Shown here piece after piece: positions 6,439-14,496 of a stretch of DNA of 24,098 nt (its first letter is position 1; every line of letters begins with the position of its first letter). The DNA is taken from contig PWOI01000079.1 of NCBI GenBank assembly GCA_003557485.1, positions 1 to 24,098 on the forward strand, read 5' to 3'. A program made the translations under genes and the position numbers. The notes under the pieces were generated by a model. The model was not told the DNA's origin. It did no database searches and saw only the letters and a program-made list of their open reading frames with translations. This DNA is from Elusimicrobiota bacterium. Its GTDB lineage: Bacteria; CG03; SLGR01; PWQF01.

Positions 6439-8328
6439 TTACCTTAACTTTGCCCCTATATCAAGCGGTATATTACTGACCGGAAAATAATTATATTCAA
6501 TATATATTTCATCTTCATATCCGGCCCTGAAGGCTATCATATAGTTGCCTTTTCTGAATGAAGGATAACCTGAAACAATTCCGCTAAAACTTATCTCGAT
6601 TTCAGAGCCTGCAGTTAAGTAAGAAATTTTTTCCAAGGAAGGCGATATATCAACTCCGGAAGTATTAATGTTCTCTATACGTATATTTTCAATGCTTTTG
6701 CCTGAAATGTTGCGAACTGTAAGAGTAACTATAAATCCCTCCCCATCGATTATTTCACTGTCGGAAGATATACTAAGATGGAGCGAAGCGGGGTCGTTGA
6801 AAAGCGAAAATGCACGGCCGGAAGCGGCTAACCATTCGTTTTTTTCGTAAGGACCCCTTCTTCCGGACAAAATTCTCGAAAAATCATTTATAAAGGCTCC
6901 TTTAAGATTAACCGGTGACGCAAGCTCTCCGATACCTTTCTCCAGGCGGACCCCGAATTCCTGAGGACCTGAAGGGTAAACAGTATGCTGATGAACGGGC
7001 CAGTCCACCTGGTTCCCGACAACAAGATTTACCCTTGTGCCGGCAAGATAATCTTTCCATCCCCGGACAAAATCATTAAAACGCCTCCTGTCTGCCTCAT
7101 ACATCATTACAGCTACGATATCGGCACCGGCGTCCTGAAACATAACTGCATCCTGACCGTGTTCATGGCCTTTATCCCAGCTTAACATAAAAACCCACAG
7201 AGGTTTATCCTTCACTGCTTCGGATTTGATTCGCTTTATTATCATAGCCATGCGCCTTGCCCTGTACCAGTTCCATTTCTGCTTAACCGGATGATTGCGG
7301 CTACCGGGAGCGCTTACTATTTCAGCAAGCCACTTCATTCTTTCTTCTCTAATAAAAGAACTCCAATTTTCGGGCACCTCAATTCTCATAGCTTTAACAA
7401 AATCATCAACAAGTTCAAGTCCCGCTACCGCAGGAGCCGGCCGGATATAGTCAAGCCCTATATAATCTACAGTTTCAAGGGAGTTAAGGTAAGAAGCCAT
7501 ATTAATTATATCTCTTACTCTCCTGCTATCAAGAATAGAGATTCCATTCGTTTCATAAATTTCTCCGCTATGCCTCCTATAAGCATAACTGTAATCATAC
7601 CACTCAGGCCTCAAGGCAAATACCCCGAAAGCCCTGAAGGCAACTATCCATGCTCCGAAATCAAGTCCGGAATCCTTTGCTGCCGCAGAAAATTCTTCAA
7701 GAGTTCTAAGGTTGTCATACAGCCATGGGCGTTCATAAGATAAATCACCTTCCGTGTAAGAGGCAGTCTGTGCGGCAATATACCACAGAGTATTTCCTCC
7801 TATGTACCTTATCCATTCAAAAATACCCCTGTAACCGGCACCTTCATGTGATCCGGGGAGTGGGACATTAAAACCCCTGAGCGGCCTGGTAGTCTCCAGC
7901 GTCATTATTTTTAACGGTTTTTCAAATCCATTGAGAGGCCGGCGCGAATGGATAGTAAACGAGCCGGTCCAGGAATTTATATCTTCTGTTCCGGCATATT
8001 TTATTCTATAAACGCCCTGCGGGGCAGCCCAGGGTACGGGAAACTGACCCTCCCAGATTCCCTTCTGGCGGTTATATTCAAGAATTATATCCTTATGCCC
8101 TCCTATTCCGGTCACTTTTTCACCGTTTTTATATATATTAAATGAGGCCTCGGAACCGGCAAAAAGTTTTTCATCCCCTCTAACATGAATGTATATTATG
8201 TGGTAATGCAGGTATGCCAGCCTGTCAGTTTCAGGCTTTACGGGCGCGGTAAGAGAAAACTGTATAAAACTCAATATAATTACAGCAATAGTCAAAGCCG
8301 TATAAAAGGGTGGAAAGTTTATTTTCAA
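6439..8328 (-). CDS. Secreted TIM-barrel (glycoside-hydrolase-like) protein with Ig-like flanks
   Basis: 629 residues. A signal peptide or anchor (8-28) is followed by a beta-rich Ig-like domain (about 42-130), a probable (beta/alpha)8 barrel (about 140-490) and a C-terminal beta-sandwich (about 515-615). The barrel resembles glycoside-hydrolase-like families: a strand ending Y-I-G-L-D293-Y-I-R-P and a later M-M-Y-E411 place acidic residues where catalytic ones sit. I infer a periplasmic or surface polysaccharide-acting enzyme; the substrate is unknown and catalysis is unproven. The start is a TTG overlapping the dtd stop as TTGA. It is supported by the signal peptide that follows, and no ATG lies before the Ig-like domain. 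It sits between dtd and AMMECR1 in the same direction. Confidence 0.7.
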   Translation of the reverse strand: MKINFPPFYTALTIAVIILSFIQFSLTAPVKPETDRLAYLHYHIIYIHVRGDEKLFAGSEASFNIYKNGEKVTGIGGHKDIILEYNRQKGIWEGQFPVPWAAPQGVYRIKYAGTEDINSWTGSFTIHSRRPLNGFEKPLKIMTLETTRPLRGFNVPLPGSHEGAGYRGIFEWIRYIGGNTLWYIAAQTASYTEGDLSYERPWLYDNLRTLEEFSAAAKDSGLDFGAWIVAFRAFGVFALRPEWYDYSYAYRRHSGEIYETNGISILDSRRVRDIINMASYLNSLETVDYIGLDYIRPAPAVAGLELVDDFVKAMRIEVPENWSSFIREERMKWLAEIVSAPGSRNHPVKQKWNWYRARRMAMIIKRIKSEAVKDKPLWVFMLSWDKGHEHGQDAVMFQDAGADIVAVMMYEADRRRFNDFVRGWKDYLAGTRVNLVVGNQVDWPVHQHTVYPSGPQEFGVRLEKGIGELASPVNLKGAFINDFSRILSGRRGPYEKNEWLAASGRAFSLFNDPASLHLSISSDSEIIDGEGFIVTLTVRNISGKSIENIRIENINTSGVDISPSLEKISYLTAGSEIEISFSGIVSGYPSFRKGNYMIAFRAGYEDEIYIEYNYFPVSNIPLDIGAKLR

Positions 8329-8759
8329 TTTTCAATCATTAATGTAACAGGACCGTCGTTTATTATTTCAACCACCATTTCCTGTCCGAAAAATCCATTC
8401 TTTACGTTTAACCCGCTTTCCTTAAGACAATTAAGGTACATATCAAAATAAGGAGCTGCTTTTTCCTTTCCGGCGCTCTTCTCAAAGCCAGGCCTGTTCC
8501 CCCTTGAACAATCGCCGTATAAAGTAAATTGTGAAACCACAAGTATTTCACCACCGGTATCTTTTACTGAAAAGTTGAATTTTCCGTTACCGTCCGGAAA
8601 TATACGTAGTGAAACGGTTTTTGCGGCAACTGATTTAACGTTTTTTTCGGAATCGTCTTTAGATATTGCAGCCAGGACAACCAGCCCCTCCCCTATTTCC
8701 CTTTTTTCCCCGGCTGCCTCAACTGAAGCTCTTTTTACCCTCTGAATAAGCGCCTTCAA
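8325..8759 (-). CDS. dtd: D-aminoacyl-tRNA deacylase
   Basis: 144 residues, the standard length of this dimeric cytosolic proofreading enzyme, which hydrolyses D-amino acids (and glycine wrongly attached to tRNA-Ala) from tRNA. Both active-site motifs are present: S-Q-F-T-L (76-80) and N-D-G-P-V-T (134-139, the cross-subunit Gly-Pro motif). The start is a TTG: the conserved family N-terminus M-R-A-V-I-Q-R-V aligns exactly with M-K-A-L-I-Q-R-V read from it, so this non-ATG start is well supported. It overlaps the preceding LOG-like gene as TTGA and the next gene as TTGA. Confidence 0.96.
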   Translation of the reverse strand: MKALIQRVKRASVEAAGEKREIGEGLVVLAAISKDDSEKNVKSVAAKTVSLRIFPDGNGKFNFSVKDTGGEILVVSQFTLYGDCSRGNRPGFEKSAGKEKAAPYFDMYLNCLKESGLNVKNGFFGQEMVVEIINDGPVTLMIEN

Positions 8760-9262
8760 AAGTTTTTCAGTATCTCCGTAACTTCTTCAACCGAATCCAT
8801 TACTTCTACTCCCGGAACTTCATCCCATGTAATGAGGCCCAGCACTCGCCTGCCAAGAGCTTTAGCGAGAGCTATTTCGGAAAGGGTGCCGTACTTGCCG
8901 TCAATCGCTACTAATATATCTGCTGTTCTTACTATAATAGCGTTACGGGCATGACTCATAGCGGTAACAACAGGAATCTGAACAAAGGGGTTAGCGCTCT
9001 CTGAATGAGTACCGGGCAAAATACCAACGGTGATTCCCCCGCTTCCGGAAGCCCCCTGGCATGCAGCCTCCATAACCCCTCCCAAACCCCCGCACACAAG
9101 AATGTGACCGCACCGGGCTATGGATTTGCCTACTTCCCTGGCAATATTTTTTGTTTCCCGGTCAGCTCGGGACCCTCCGATAACTCCTACAATCTTTCTC
9201 CTGGATTTCGCCGAACTTAAATCACTTATATTAAGCTGCTCTATGCTTTTCCTTGCACACAT
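8756..9262 (-). CDS. LOG/TIGR00725-like Rossmann-fold nucleotide-binding protein
   Basis: 168 residues. A short charged leader (1-22) precedes a Rossmann-type domain with the motifs I-G-G-S (28-31), G-G-L-G-G-V-M-E-A (58-66), L-P-G-T (82-85), an R106-N and G-K-Y-G-T-L-S-E (122-129). The last corresponds to the PGGxGTxxE motif of lysine-decarboxylase-like/LOG proteins. The length and motif variants fit the TIGR00725 branch. Some LOG relatives are phosphoribohydrolases, but the activity of this branch is not established, so I give no enzyme name. It is the first gene of a coupled string with dtd and the TIM-barrel protein, 81 bases after tRNA-Arg. A GGAGG lies 13 bases before the ATG, which is rather far. 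Confidence 0.85.
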   Translation of the reverse strand: MCARKSIEQLNISDLSSAKSRRKIVGVIGGSRADRETKNIAREVGKSIARCGHILVCGGLGGVMEAACQGASGSGGITVGILPGTHSESANPFVQIPVVTAMSHARNAIIVRTADILVAIDGKYGTLSEIALAKALGRRVLGLITWDEVPGVEVMDSVEEVTEILKNF

Positions 9263-9307
9263 ATTTTAGTTCACGCCTCCACATATATTACTTCCTTATT
9301 CGGTCCT

Positions 9308-9338
9308 AAAAAACTTAAAATACAGGGTTTGACCCCAT
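9308..9338 (-). terminator. Weak candidate terminator after tRNA-Arg; REP-like hairpin
   Basis: Minus strand: ATGGGG-TCAAA-CCCTGT forms a 6-bp stem with two G-U pairs, ending 5 bases after the tRNA CCA begins to leave the stem. It is followed by ATTTTAAGTTTTTT. Hairpin plus U-rich tail fits an intrinsic terminator, but the stem is weak. The GGGGTC...GACCC-like core also resembles REP sequences seen between genes in other genomes; I found no second copy in the window. Confidence 0.4.
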
Positions 9339-9343
9339 TTGAA

Positions 9344-9419
9344 TGGTACGCCCGGAAGGAGTCGAACCTTCGACTTTCGGCTCCGGAGGCCGACGCTCTG
9401 TCCACTGAGCTACGGGCGC
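9344..9419 (-). tRNA. tRNA-Arg (anticodon CCG)
   Basis: 76-base tRNA including an encoded CCA. Acceptor arm GCGCCCG pairs with CGGGCGT (the first pair is a G-U wobble), discriminator A. D stem GCTC/GAGC, anticodon stem TCGGC/GCCGA with loop CTCCGGA giving anticodon CCG, which reads CGG codons. T arm GAAGG-TTCGACT-CCTTC. The 5' end lies only 4 bases after the alaS stop codon, so it is either processed from the alaS transcript or driven from a promoter inside alaS. I see no convincing internal promoter. Confidence 0.96.
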
Positions 9420-9423
9420 ATAT

Positions 9424-11979
9424 TTATCCGGTGATCTTTTTTATTTCTTCTTTTACTATTTTTAAAGATTTTTTTAAAGAGTCGCTGCCGCCTGAGGCAC
9501 CGCCGCGCGCCATATCTTTTCTTCCTCCTGCATTTCCGCCTGAAGCTTCGGCAGCCTTTTTTAATATTGAAGATGCATCAAGTTTGCCGGCAATATCTGC
9601 CGACAGTTTAAATATCATTTTGATACTTTCTTCTGCAGTTCCCAGGGCAAGGGCAGCCGAAGAGGGAGAAGAAACCATGGAGTCGGCCCAGGCCCTCATA
9701 ACCCCTTCTGAGGCATTCCCGAAATCTTTAACTGAAAATTGAACACCGTTTATATCTTCTTTTTCGCTTTCCGTAGCGCCGGAAATAAGTTTTTGCTCAA
9801 GCGAATTTATTCTATCTTTTAATTCATCTATTTCCTTTTTCAATCTGCCTATGGAATAAACAATTTCTTCAGGAGGGCTTTTAAGTTCCCCGGCTGCCTC
9901 ATTAAGTGTCTGCTGCATGTTTGAGACATAATCCAGGGCACCATCTCCGGTCAACCCTTCTATTCTTCTGATTCCTGCTGCTATACCCTTTTCGGAAACT
10001 AATTTAAAAAGCCCTATAGTCCCGGTATTTTTGACATGGGTTCCGCCGCATAGCTCCATACTTATATTTTCAGAACCGGACTTTTTTATTATAATTGTAC
10101 GGACCTTTTCACCGTATTTTTCCTGAAAAAAAGCAAGGGCTCCCTTCTTCTCAGCATCTTTTCTGGTCATTTCTTCAGCCGATACAGGATAGTTTTCCAT
10201 TATTATGGAATTTACTTTTCTTTCTATCCTGTCTTTTTCGTCTGCAGCAAGTTCTCTGCTGCATGTAAAGTCAAACCTGAATCCTTCAGGCCTGACCATG
10301 GAACCGTCCTGCTGTACATCATCGCCTAAAACATCCCTCAGAGCAGCCTGAAGTATATGAGTACAGGTATGGTTCCTCTGGGTAGCTTTACGGACTTTTT
10401 TATCAACGGAAATTTTTACTTTTTCTCCTTCGTTAAACTCTCCCTCCATTTCTCCCACATGAACCGTAACATCTGAACTTTTCAATGTATCGTTTACTGT
10501 GAAAGACCCATTTTTTCCGCTTATGATTCCTCTGTCCCCGGTCTGGCCGCCTGCTTCGGCATACATGGGAGTCCTGTCAGTAACAATGGCCTTTCCCCCG
10601 TTCAGGATTTTCACAACGGAGGCTTCACTAGAGCATTCACCGTACCCGGTAAAAAGGGTAGGCTCCAGTCCCTTGAGATCTTTCAGGTAGGGAAGGCTGT
10701 CTTCGGACTGTTTCCACGAAGACCTGCGCGCGCTTTCCTGAAGCATTTCATCAAAACCTTTTCTATCCATTTCCAGCCCTCTTTCATCGAGTATGTTTTC
10801 AGTTATATCCGGTGGAAGACCGTACGTATCGTAAAGCAAAAAAGCATCTTTTCCTGAAAGAACTTTTTCTCCCAAACCGGCAAGTTTTTTTATATGTTCC
10901 TGAAGTTTTGAAGAGGCCCTGTCAAGTGTCTGCAGAAAATTTTCCTCCTCGGATCTTAATACCGAAGCAATATGGTTTGCCCTTTCATTAAGAACTTTAT
11001 AATAATGACCCATAATATCCGCTGCCAGAGATGAATATTCCCATAGCATAGGTTTTTTCCATCCTGATTTGCGTCCCTCTCTTGAAGCCCTTCTTATAAG
11101 CTTCCTGAGAACATAACCACGGCCTTCGTTAGAAGGTTTAACTCCGTCGGCTATAAGGAATGTTACAGCGCGCGCATGATCAGCAATAATCCTGGCTGAC
11201 TTTTCAGAACAACCCGCAGAATCTTCAAAAGCCTTATCTACAAGAGGCTTCAGCATTTCAGTCTGGAATACGTTATCCAGCCCGTTAATAACCTGGCTTA
11301 ATCTTTCCAGTCCCATTCCGGTATCAATATTTTTACGGGGAAGAGATGTAAGTGTCCCATCCTGTTTTCTGTCATATTGAGTAAAAACCAGGTTCCATAC
11401 TTCCAGGTACCTGTCGCAGTCGCAGCCGGGGCTGCAGTCGCTGCGGCCACAGCCGAAAGATTTACCAAAATCATAAAGTATTTCAGAACACGGACCGCAT
11501 GGACCGGTTTCGCCCATATTCCAGAAGTTATCCTTTTCACCCAGCCTTACTATTTTTTCTTCCGGCAGATATTTCTTCCAGATTTCAAAAGCCTCATCGT
11601 CATCCTTATAAACTGTCGCAAAAAGTTTATCCTGATCGAGGGCTAACTCCGATATTAAAAAATCCCAGCCGAATTTTATTGCCTCCTCTTTGAAATAATC
11701 TCCGAATGAAAAATTTCCGTACATTTCGAAAAAAGTAAGATGACGAGCAGTTTTACCTACTTCTTCGATATCGGAAGTCCTGAAGCATTTTTGTATTGAA
11801 GCGGCGCGCTTAACACGGCCGGAGGAAGAAAGGAATTCATCTTTGAACTGAACCATTCCCGCGGTAGTAAAAAGGATGCTGTCATCACCAGGCGGAACTA
11901 ACGGAATAGAATCGCACCATTGATGCCCGAAGGAGATAAAATACTCTCTGAATTTTTTTCTTATTTCACTCTCTTTCAC
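9424..11979 (-). CDS. alaS: Alanyl-tRNA synthetase
   Basis: 851 residues, near the family norm of about 870. It charges tRNA-Ala with alanine. Domains in order: class II catalytic core (1 to about 240) with F-T-T-A-G-M-x-Q-F-K-D (37-47); a four-cysteine insert C177/C182/C186/C188; tRNA-recognition helices (about 240-440); the editing domain with H537-x3-H541 and C644-x3-H648; a coiled linker (about 685-725); and a glycine-rich C-Ala domain. The start is GTG with GGAG 8 bases upstream. It follows recX after 18 bases, a common arrangement (recA-recX-alaS), although recA is missing here. The editing centre is intact, and dtd downstream is a second chiral-proofreading enzyme. Confidence 0.98.
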   Translation of the reverse strand: MKESEIRKKFREYFISFGHQWCDSIPLVPPGDDSILFTTAGMVQFKDEFLSSSGRVKRAASIQKCFRTSDIEEVGKTARHLTFFEMYGNFSFGDYFKEEAIKFGWDFLISELALDQDKLFATVYKDDDEAFEIWKKYLPEEKIVRLGEKDNFWNMGETGPCGPCSEILYDFGKSFGCGRSDCSPGCDCDRYLEVWNLVFTQYDRKQDGTLTSLPRKNIDTGMGLERLSQVINGLDNVFQTEMLKPLVDKAFEDSAGCSEKSARIIADHARAVTFLIADGVKPSNEGRGYVLRKLIRRASREGRKSGWKKPMLWEYSSLAADIMGHYYKVLNERANHIASVLRSEEENFLQTLDRASSKLQEHIKKLAGLGEKVLSGKDAFLLYDTYGLPPDITENILDERGLEMDRKGFDEMLQESARRSSWKQSEDSLPYLKDLKGLEPTLFTGYGECSSEASVVKILNGGKAIVTDRTPMYAEAGGQTGDRGIISGKNGSFTVNDTLKSSDVTVHVGEMEGEFNEGEKVKISVDKKVRKATQRNHTCTHILQAALRDVLGDDVQQDGSMVRPEGFRFDFTCSRELAADEKDRIERKVNSIIMENYPVSAEEMTRKDAEKKGALAFFQEKYGEKVRTIIIKKSGSENISMELCGGTHVKNTGTIGLFKLVSEKGIAAGIRRIEGLTGDGALDYVSNMQQTLNEAAGELKSPPEEIVYSIGRLKKEIDELKDRINSLEQKLISGATESEKEDINGVQFSVKDFGNASEGVMRAWADSMVSSPSSAALALGTAEESIKMIFKLSADIAGKLDASSILKKAAEASGGNAGGRKDMARGGASGGSDSLKKSLKIVKEEIKKITG

Positions 11980-11997
11980 TTAAGAAACTCCCGGTTA

Positions 11998-12630
11998 TTA
12001 TTCACTGAAAAATTTTTTTTCAACTTCCCTTATAGTATCAAAATCAAATCCGCGCCTTGCAAGCAGAGACCTCAGGCGGCGATGGGCCGTAATCCTGTCA
12101 AGGCTCCGGTAGCTTTCAAGCATTCCCCCGCAGGATTTAATTGCAAGAGAGACCCTGTCAGGAGGAGATTCCCTGTTAACTTTTTCAAATGCATCCTCAA
12201 CTATATTGTCTGCCACGCCCTTTTCCTTCAGTTCATTTCTTATGGCAAACTCGCCTTTGGGACGGCTAATCCTGCGGCTACGGATCCATGAGATTGCAAA
12301 ATCCATATCGTCTGCCTCTCCGCATCTTTCAAGTTCTTTCAGCACTTTTTCCGAAATAAATAAAGAATATCCCTTCTTTTTCAGCCGGGCGGCAATTTCT
12401 TCTCTGGATCTCTTTCTGTAAGAGATAAGAAGCCTGCTATAATCCAGAGCTTTTGAAAATATCTGCCGCCTTTTAAGTTTTTCTACAATTTCAACGCTAA
12501 CGCTAAGGCCTTCTTTAAGGTTATTTTCCTCAATTCCGGCAGTGTCCGTATAGCACAGAAATTTACCGTCAATATATATTCTAAAACGTTCTTTTTTTTT
12601 CTTACACGTTTTTAGTGCGGTTATTATCAC
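11998..12630 (-). CDS. recX: Regulatory protein RecX
   Basis: 210 residues, all-helical and basic. RecX proteins bind RecA filaments and usually inhibit their extension. The central block L-D-Y-S-R...R-S-R-E-E-I-A-A-R-L-K-K-K-G (about 62-86) and later tandem three-helix repeats, including the motif D-D-x-x-F-A-I-S-W-I-R-S-R (about 107-119), are typical. An N-terminal extension of about 55 residues folds as a small beta-rich region, as in Firmicute-type RecX. The start is GTG overlapping the Mut7-C stop as GTGA. Its normal partner recA is not next to it or anywhere in the window, so regulation must act at a distance or on a recA elsewhere. Confidence 0.88.
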   Translation of the reverse strand: MIITALKTCKKKKERFRIYIDGKFLCYTDTAGIEENNLKEGLSVSVEIVEKLKRRQIFSKALDYSRLLISYRKRSREEIAARLKKKGYSLFISEKVLKELERCGEADDMDFAISWIRSRRISRPKGEFAIRNELKEKGVADNIVEDAFEKVNRESPPDRVSLAIKSCGGMLESYRSLDRITAHRRLRSLLARRGFDFDTIREVEKKFFSE

Positions 12631-13094
12631 TCAATACCTGCTTTCGCGAGGACCTCTTTAATAAGCTTCTTATGAGTTCCCTTCCAGTAAATTTTTCCGC
12701 ATCCGGGGCACATAGAGAAAGAATCATTATTCTCGAAAATATATTCAGGGACCCTTTCCCTGATATTTTCTTTTTTCACGGGCTCTGTCATAAGGTTACA
12801 GCCGCTGCAGCGGCTGAATATTTTTTCAGGATTTATCTTCAACTTAAACTCTTCCATAACCTCCCTAAGCTGTTTCAGGTAGTCATCGCTTCTAACCCTG
12901 TATAGGCCAAGGGCTTTCCGGCTGCTCAAAGAAGTATCCCGTGTAATTATTATCCTCTTTTCCTTCAAAGAACGGTAAATTATACCATCTCTATCTTTGT
13001 CAGTGAAGTAAGCGGTATTGAAGCCCAATATTCTAAGCCACCTGGCAAGGCGGCCCAGCATAAAGTCAACAAGAAATTTTTTCTCCTGCTCCAC
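12627..13094 (-). CDS. Mut7-C RNase-domain protein (PIN-like fold plus zinc ribbon)
   Basis: 155 residues, typical for stand-alone Mut7-C proteins. The N-terminal PIN-like part starts F-L-V-D10-x-M-L-G-R-L-A-R-W-L-R-x-L-G, the family signature, and has a second acidic motif I-T-R-D53. A zinc ribbon follows with C96-x2-C99 and C129-x2-C132. By family it is a predicted RNase; the substrate is unknown. The GTG start is chosen because the signature begins at residue 7 and no better start lies nearby. A good promoter ends 11 bases before it. It leads the group with recX, alaS and tRNA-Arg, occupying the place where recA often sits. Confidence 0.88.
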   Translation of the reverse strand: MEQEKKFLVDFMLGRLARWLRILGFNTAYFTDKDRDGIIYRSLKEKRIIITRDTSLSSRKALGLYRVRSDDYLKQLREVMEEFKLKINPEKIFSRCSGCNLMTEPVKKENIRERVPEYIFENNDSFSMCPGCGKIYWKGTHKKLIKEVLAKAGIE

Positions 13095-13105
13095 TGGAAA
13101 ACTGT

Positions 13106-13134
13106 ATTATATCACTGCCGTCCCCTAAAATCAA
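13106..13134 (-). promoter_or_regulatory. Predicted promoter of Mut7-C/recX/alaS/tRNA-Arg
   Basis: Minus strand: -35 TTGATT (13129-13134), 17-base spacer, -10 TATAAT (13106-13111, perfect). The start site would fall near 13099, only about 5 bases before the GTG at 13094, so the mRNA would be nearly leaderless. It begins at the 3' end of the preceding HEAT-repeat gene, whose stop is at 13138. Confidence 0.65.
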
Positions 13135-13137
13135 ATT

Positions 13138-14478
13138 TTAATTTTCCCCGTTTTTTTCGTCTCCGAAACCTTCTCTACCCTGCATTATTTTTTCAAAAGA
13201 AAGTCTCGCCCTGTTTTTGACCTGAGTATCGGAATCATCAAGGAGTTTTTCAAGTATCGCCGTTGTCGAAGAACCTCCTATTTCTCCCATAGCCCATGCA
13301 GCGGAGATCCTCATCCACTTGTCACTGCTTTCCGCCATTTCCTTGAGCACGGCAGCTGATTTCTCAGGGTCATACCTGTGATACGCAACGGCGGCATTAG
13401 CCCTGGTCCTATTGTCTTCGTCTGTCAAAAAAGGCCTGAGCATTTCGGGAGCCTTGGGACTCCCTGAGAATATATCAGCTATAACCTCAACGCTGTCGGC
13501 GCGGGCACGGACCCTGGGGTCAATTCCTGTTACGGCTTTCCTGCCTCCGGGCGAGTCAGGAAGAATAACTTTTGAAGTGCTGCCGCCTTCGGAGAGCTTC
13601 TCTATTATTTTTATTATTTTTTCCCAATTTTCCTCAAGATGCTCAGCCCTCTGATAAGCACGGCCGTATTCTTCAAGTTTCCTGGCAAGCTTTTCAGTAT
13701 CCCTCCCGTATGATGATTTAAGCTCCTCCATATCCCTCCGTTCTTTCACTATATTTTTCAAAACTTTTAAAGTTTCAGTCTTGAATATGATATAAAAGAA
13801 AATGCTCAAAAGGATAAGTGCCGCAATTAAAATCAGAACAGGCCAGATGGGGAAAGAGGCAGGGGACTGCTGCTCTTGAAACAGTTTTTCCTCCAGCTCG
13901 CTTCGCGCTGCCATTATTCTCTCTATCTCCTGCTCAAGTTGCCTTCTTTCTCCCGATTCCCGGTTGAGACGTCCCTGGAGAGCCTGAAGGCGGCGGTTAA
14001 GCTCCTCAATTTGTTTCCTGTATTCTTCCACCACCGTATCATCGGGTACAACGGCAGAAACAGGTTCGGGTTCTTCGACAGGGGTTTCTTCAACTGTTTC
14101 ATCTACAGCAGGCTCATATCCGGCAAGCATCCTTAGTTCTGCAAGATTAACTCTTATTGTTTCAGAATCGGAATAGCGGGATTCAGCAAGAACAAGATAA
14201 TCGATAGCTTCTTCATAGTTTCCGGTCTCACGAGCATCCTCAACCATACGAATACTGGCCCGCTCAAGAAGGTCTCTTGCCCTTTGATGCCCGGTGTCTA
14301 TACGGAGCGTTTCGGAAAGGTTCTCTATAGTTTCCTCTGTATTTCCTTCAAGGTAGTTCTGTATGGCGCGTCCCATATAAACATTTGCTTCTTCTCCGGC
14401 AAAAGAAAGAACAGCTGACATAATCAGAAAAGAAAATACCAAAGACGTTATTTTTGATTTTTTAATATACAAATCCAT
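13138..14478 (-). CDS. Envelope-spanning TPR / coiled-coil / HEAT-repeat protein
   Basis: 446 residues, not a family I can name. Signal peptide (1-27, ending S-F-A); TPR-like helices (about 31-118); a Pro/Glu/Thr/Val-rich acidic linker (122-150); a coiled coil (about 151-203); one transmembrane helix (210-231); a second coiled coil (about 235-296); and C-terminal HEAT-like helical repeats (about 322-432) with the typical D-x-x-x-R-x-x-A-A-x-A pattern. The predicted topology puts TPRs in the periplasm and HEAT repeats in the cytoplasm, as a protein-protein scaffold across the inner membrane. AAGGA lies 6 bases before the ATG. It is the last of three unrecognised genes after ligA, 18 bases after the TPR gene. 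Confidence 0.75.
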   Translation of the reverse strand: MDLYIKKSKITSLVFSFLIMSAVLSFAGEEANVYMGRAIQNYLEGNTEETIENLSETLRIDTGHQRARDLLERASIRMVEDARETGNYEEAIDYLVLAESRYSDSETIRVNLAELRMLAGYEPAVDETVEETPVEEPEPVSAVVPDDTVVEEYRKQIEELNRRLQALQGRLNRESGERRQLEQEIERIMAARSELEEKLFQEQQSPASFPIWPVLILIAALILLSIFFYIIFKTETLKVLKNIVKERRDMEELKSSYGRDTEKLARKLEEYGRAYQRAEHLEENWEKIIKIIEKLSEGGSTSKVILPDSPGGRKAVTGIDPRVRARADSVEVIADIFSGSPKAPEMLRPFLTDEDNRTRANAAVAYHRYDPEKSAAVLKEMAESSDKWMRISAAWAMGEIGGSSTTAILEKLLDDSDTQVKNRARLSFEKIMQGREGFGDEKNGEN

Positions 14479-14496
14479 AATAATATCCTTTACATA

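Noticed and set aside
7291-7743. 150-residue plus-strand reading frame
   Set aside because: It is antisense to the TIM-barrel gene, with no ribosome binding site or recognisable motif.
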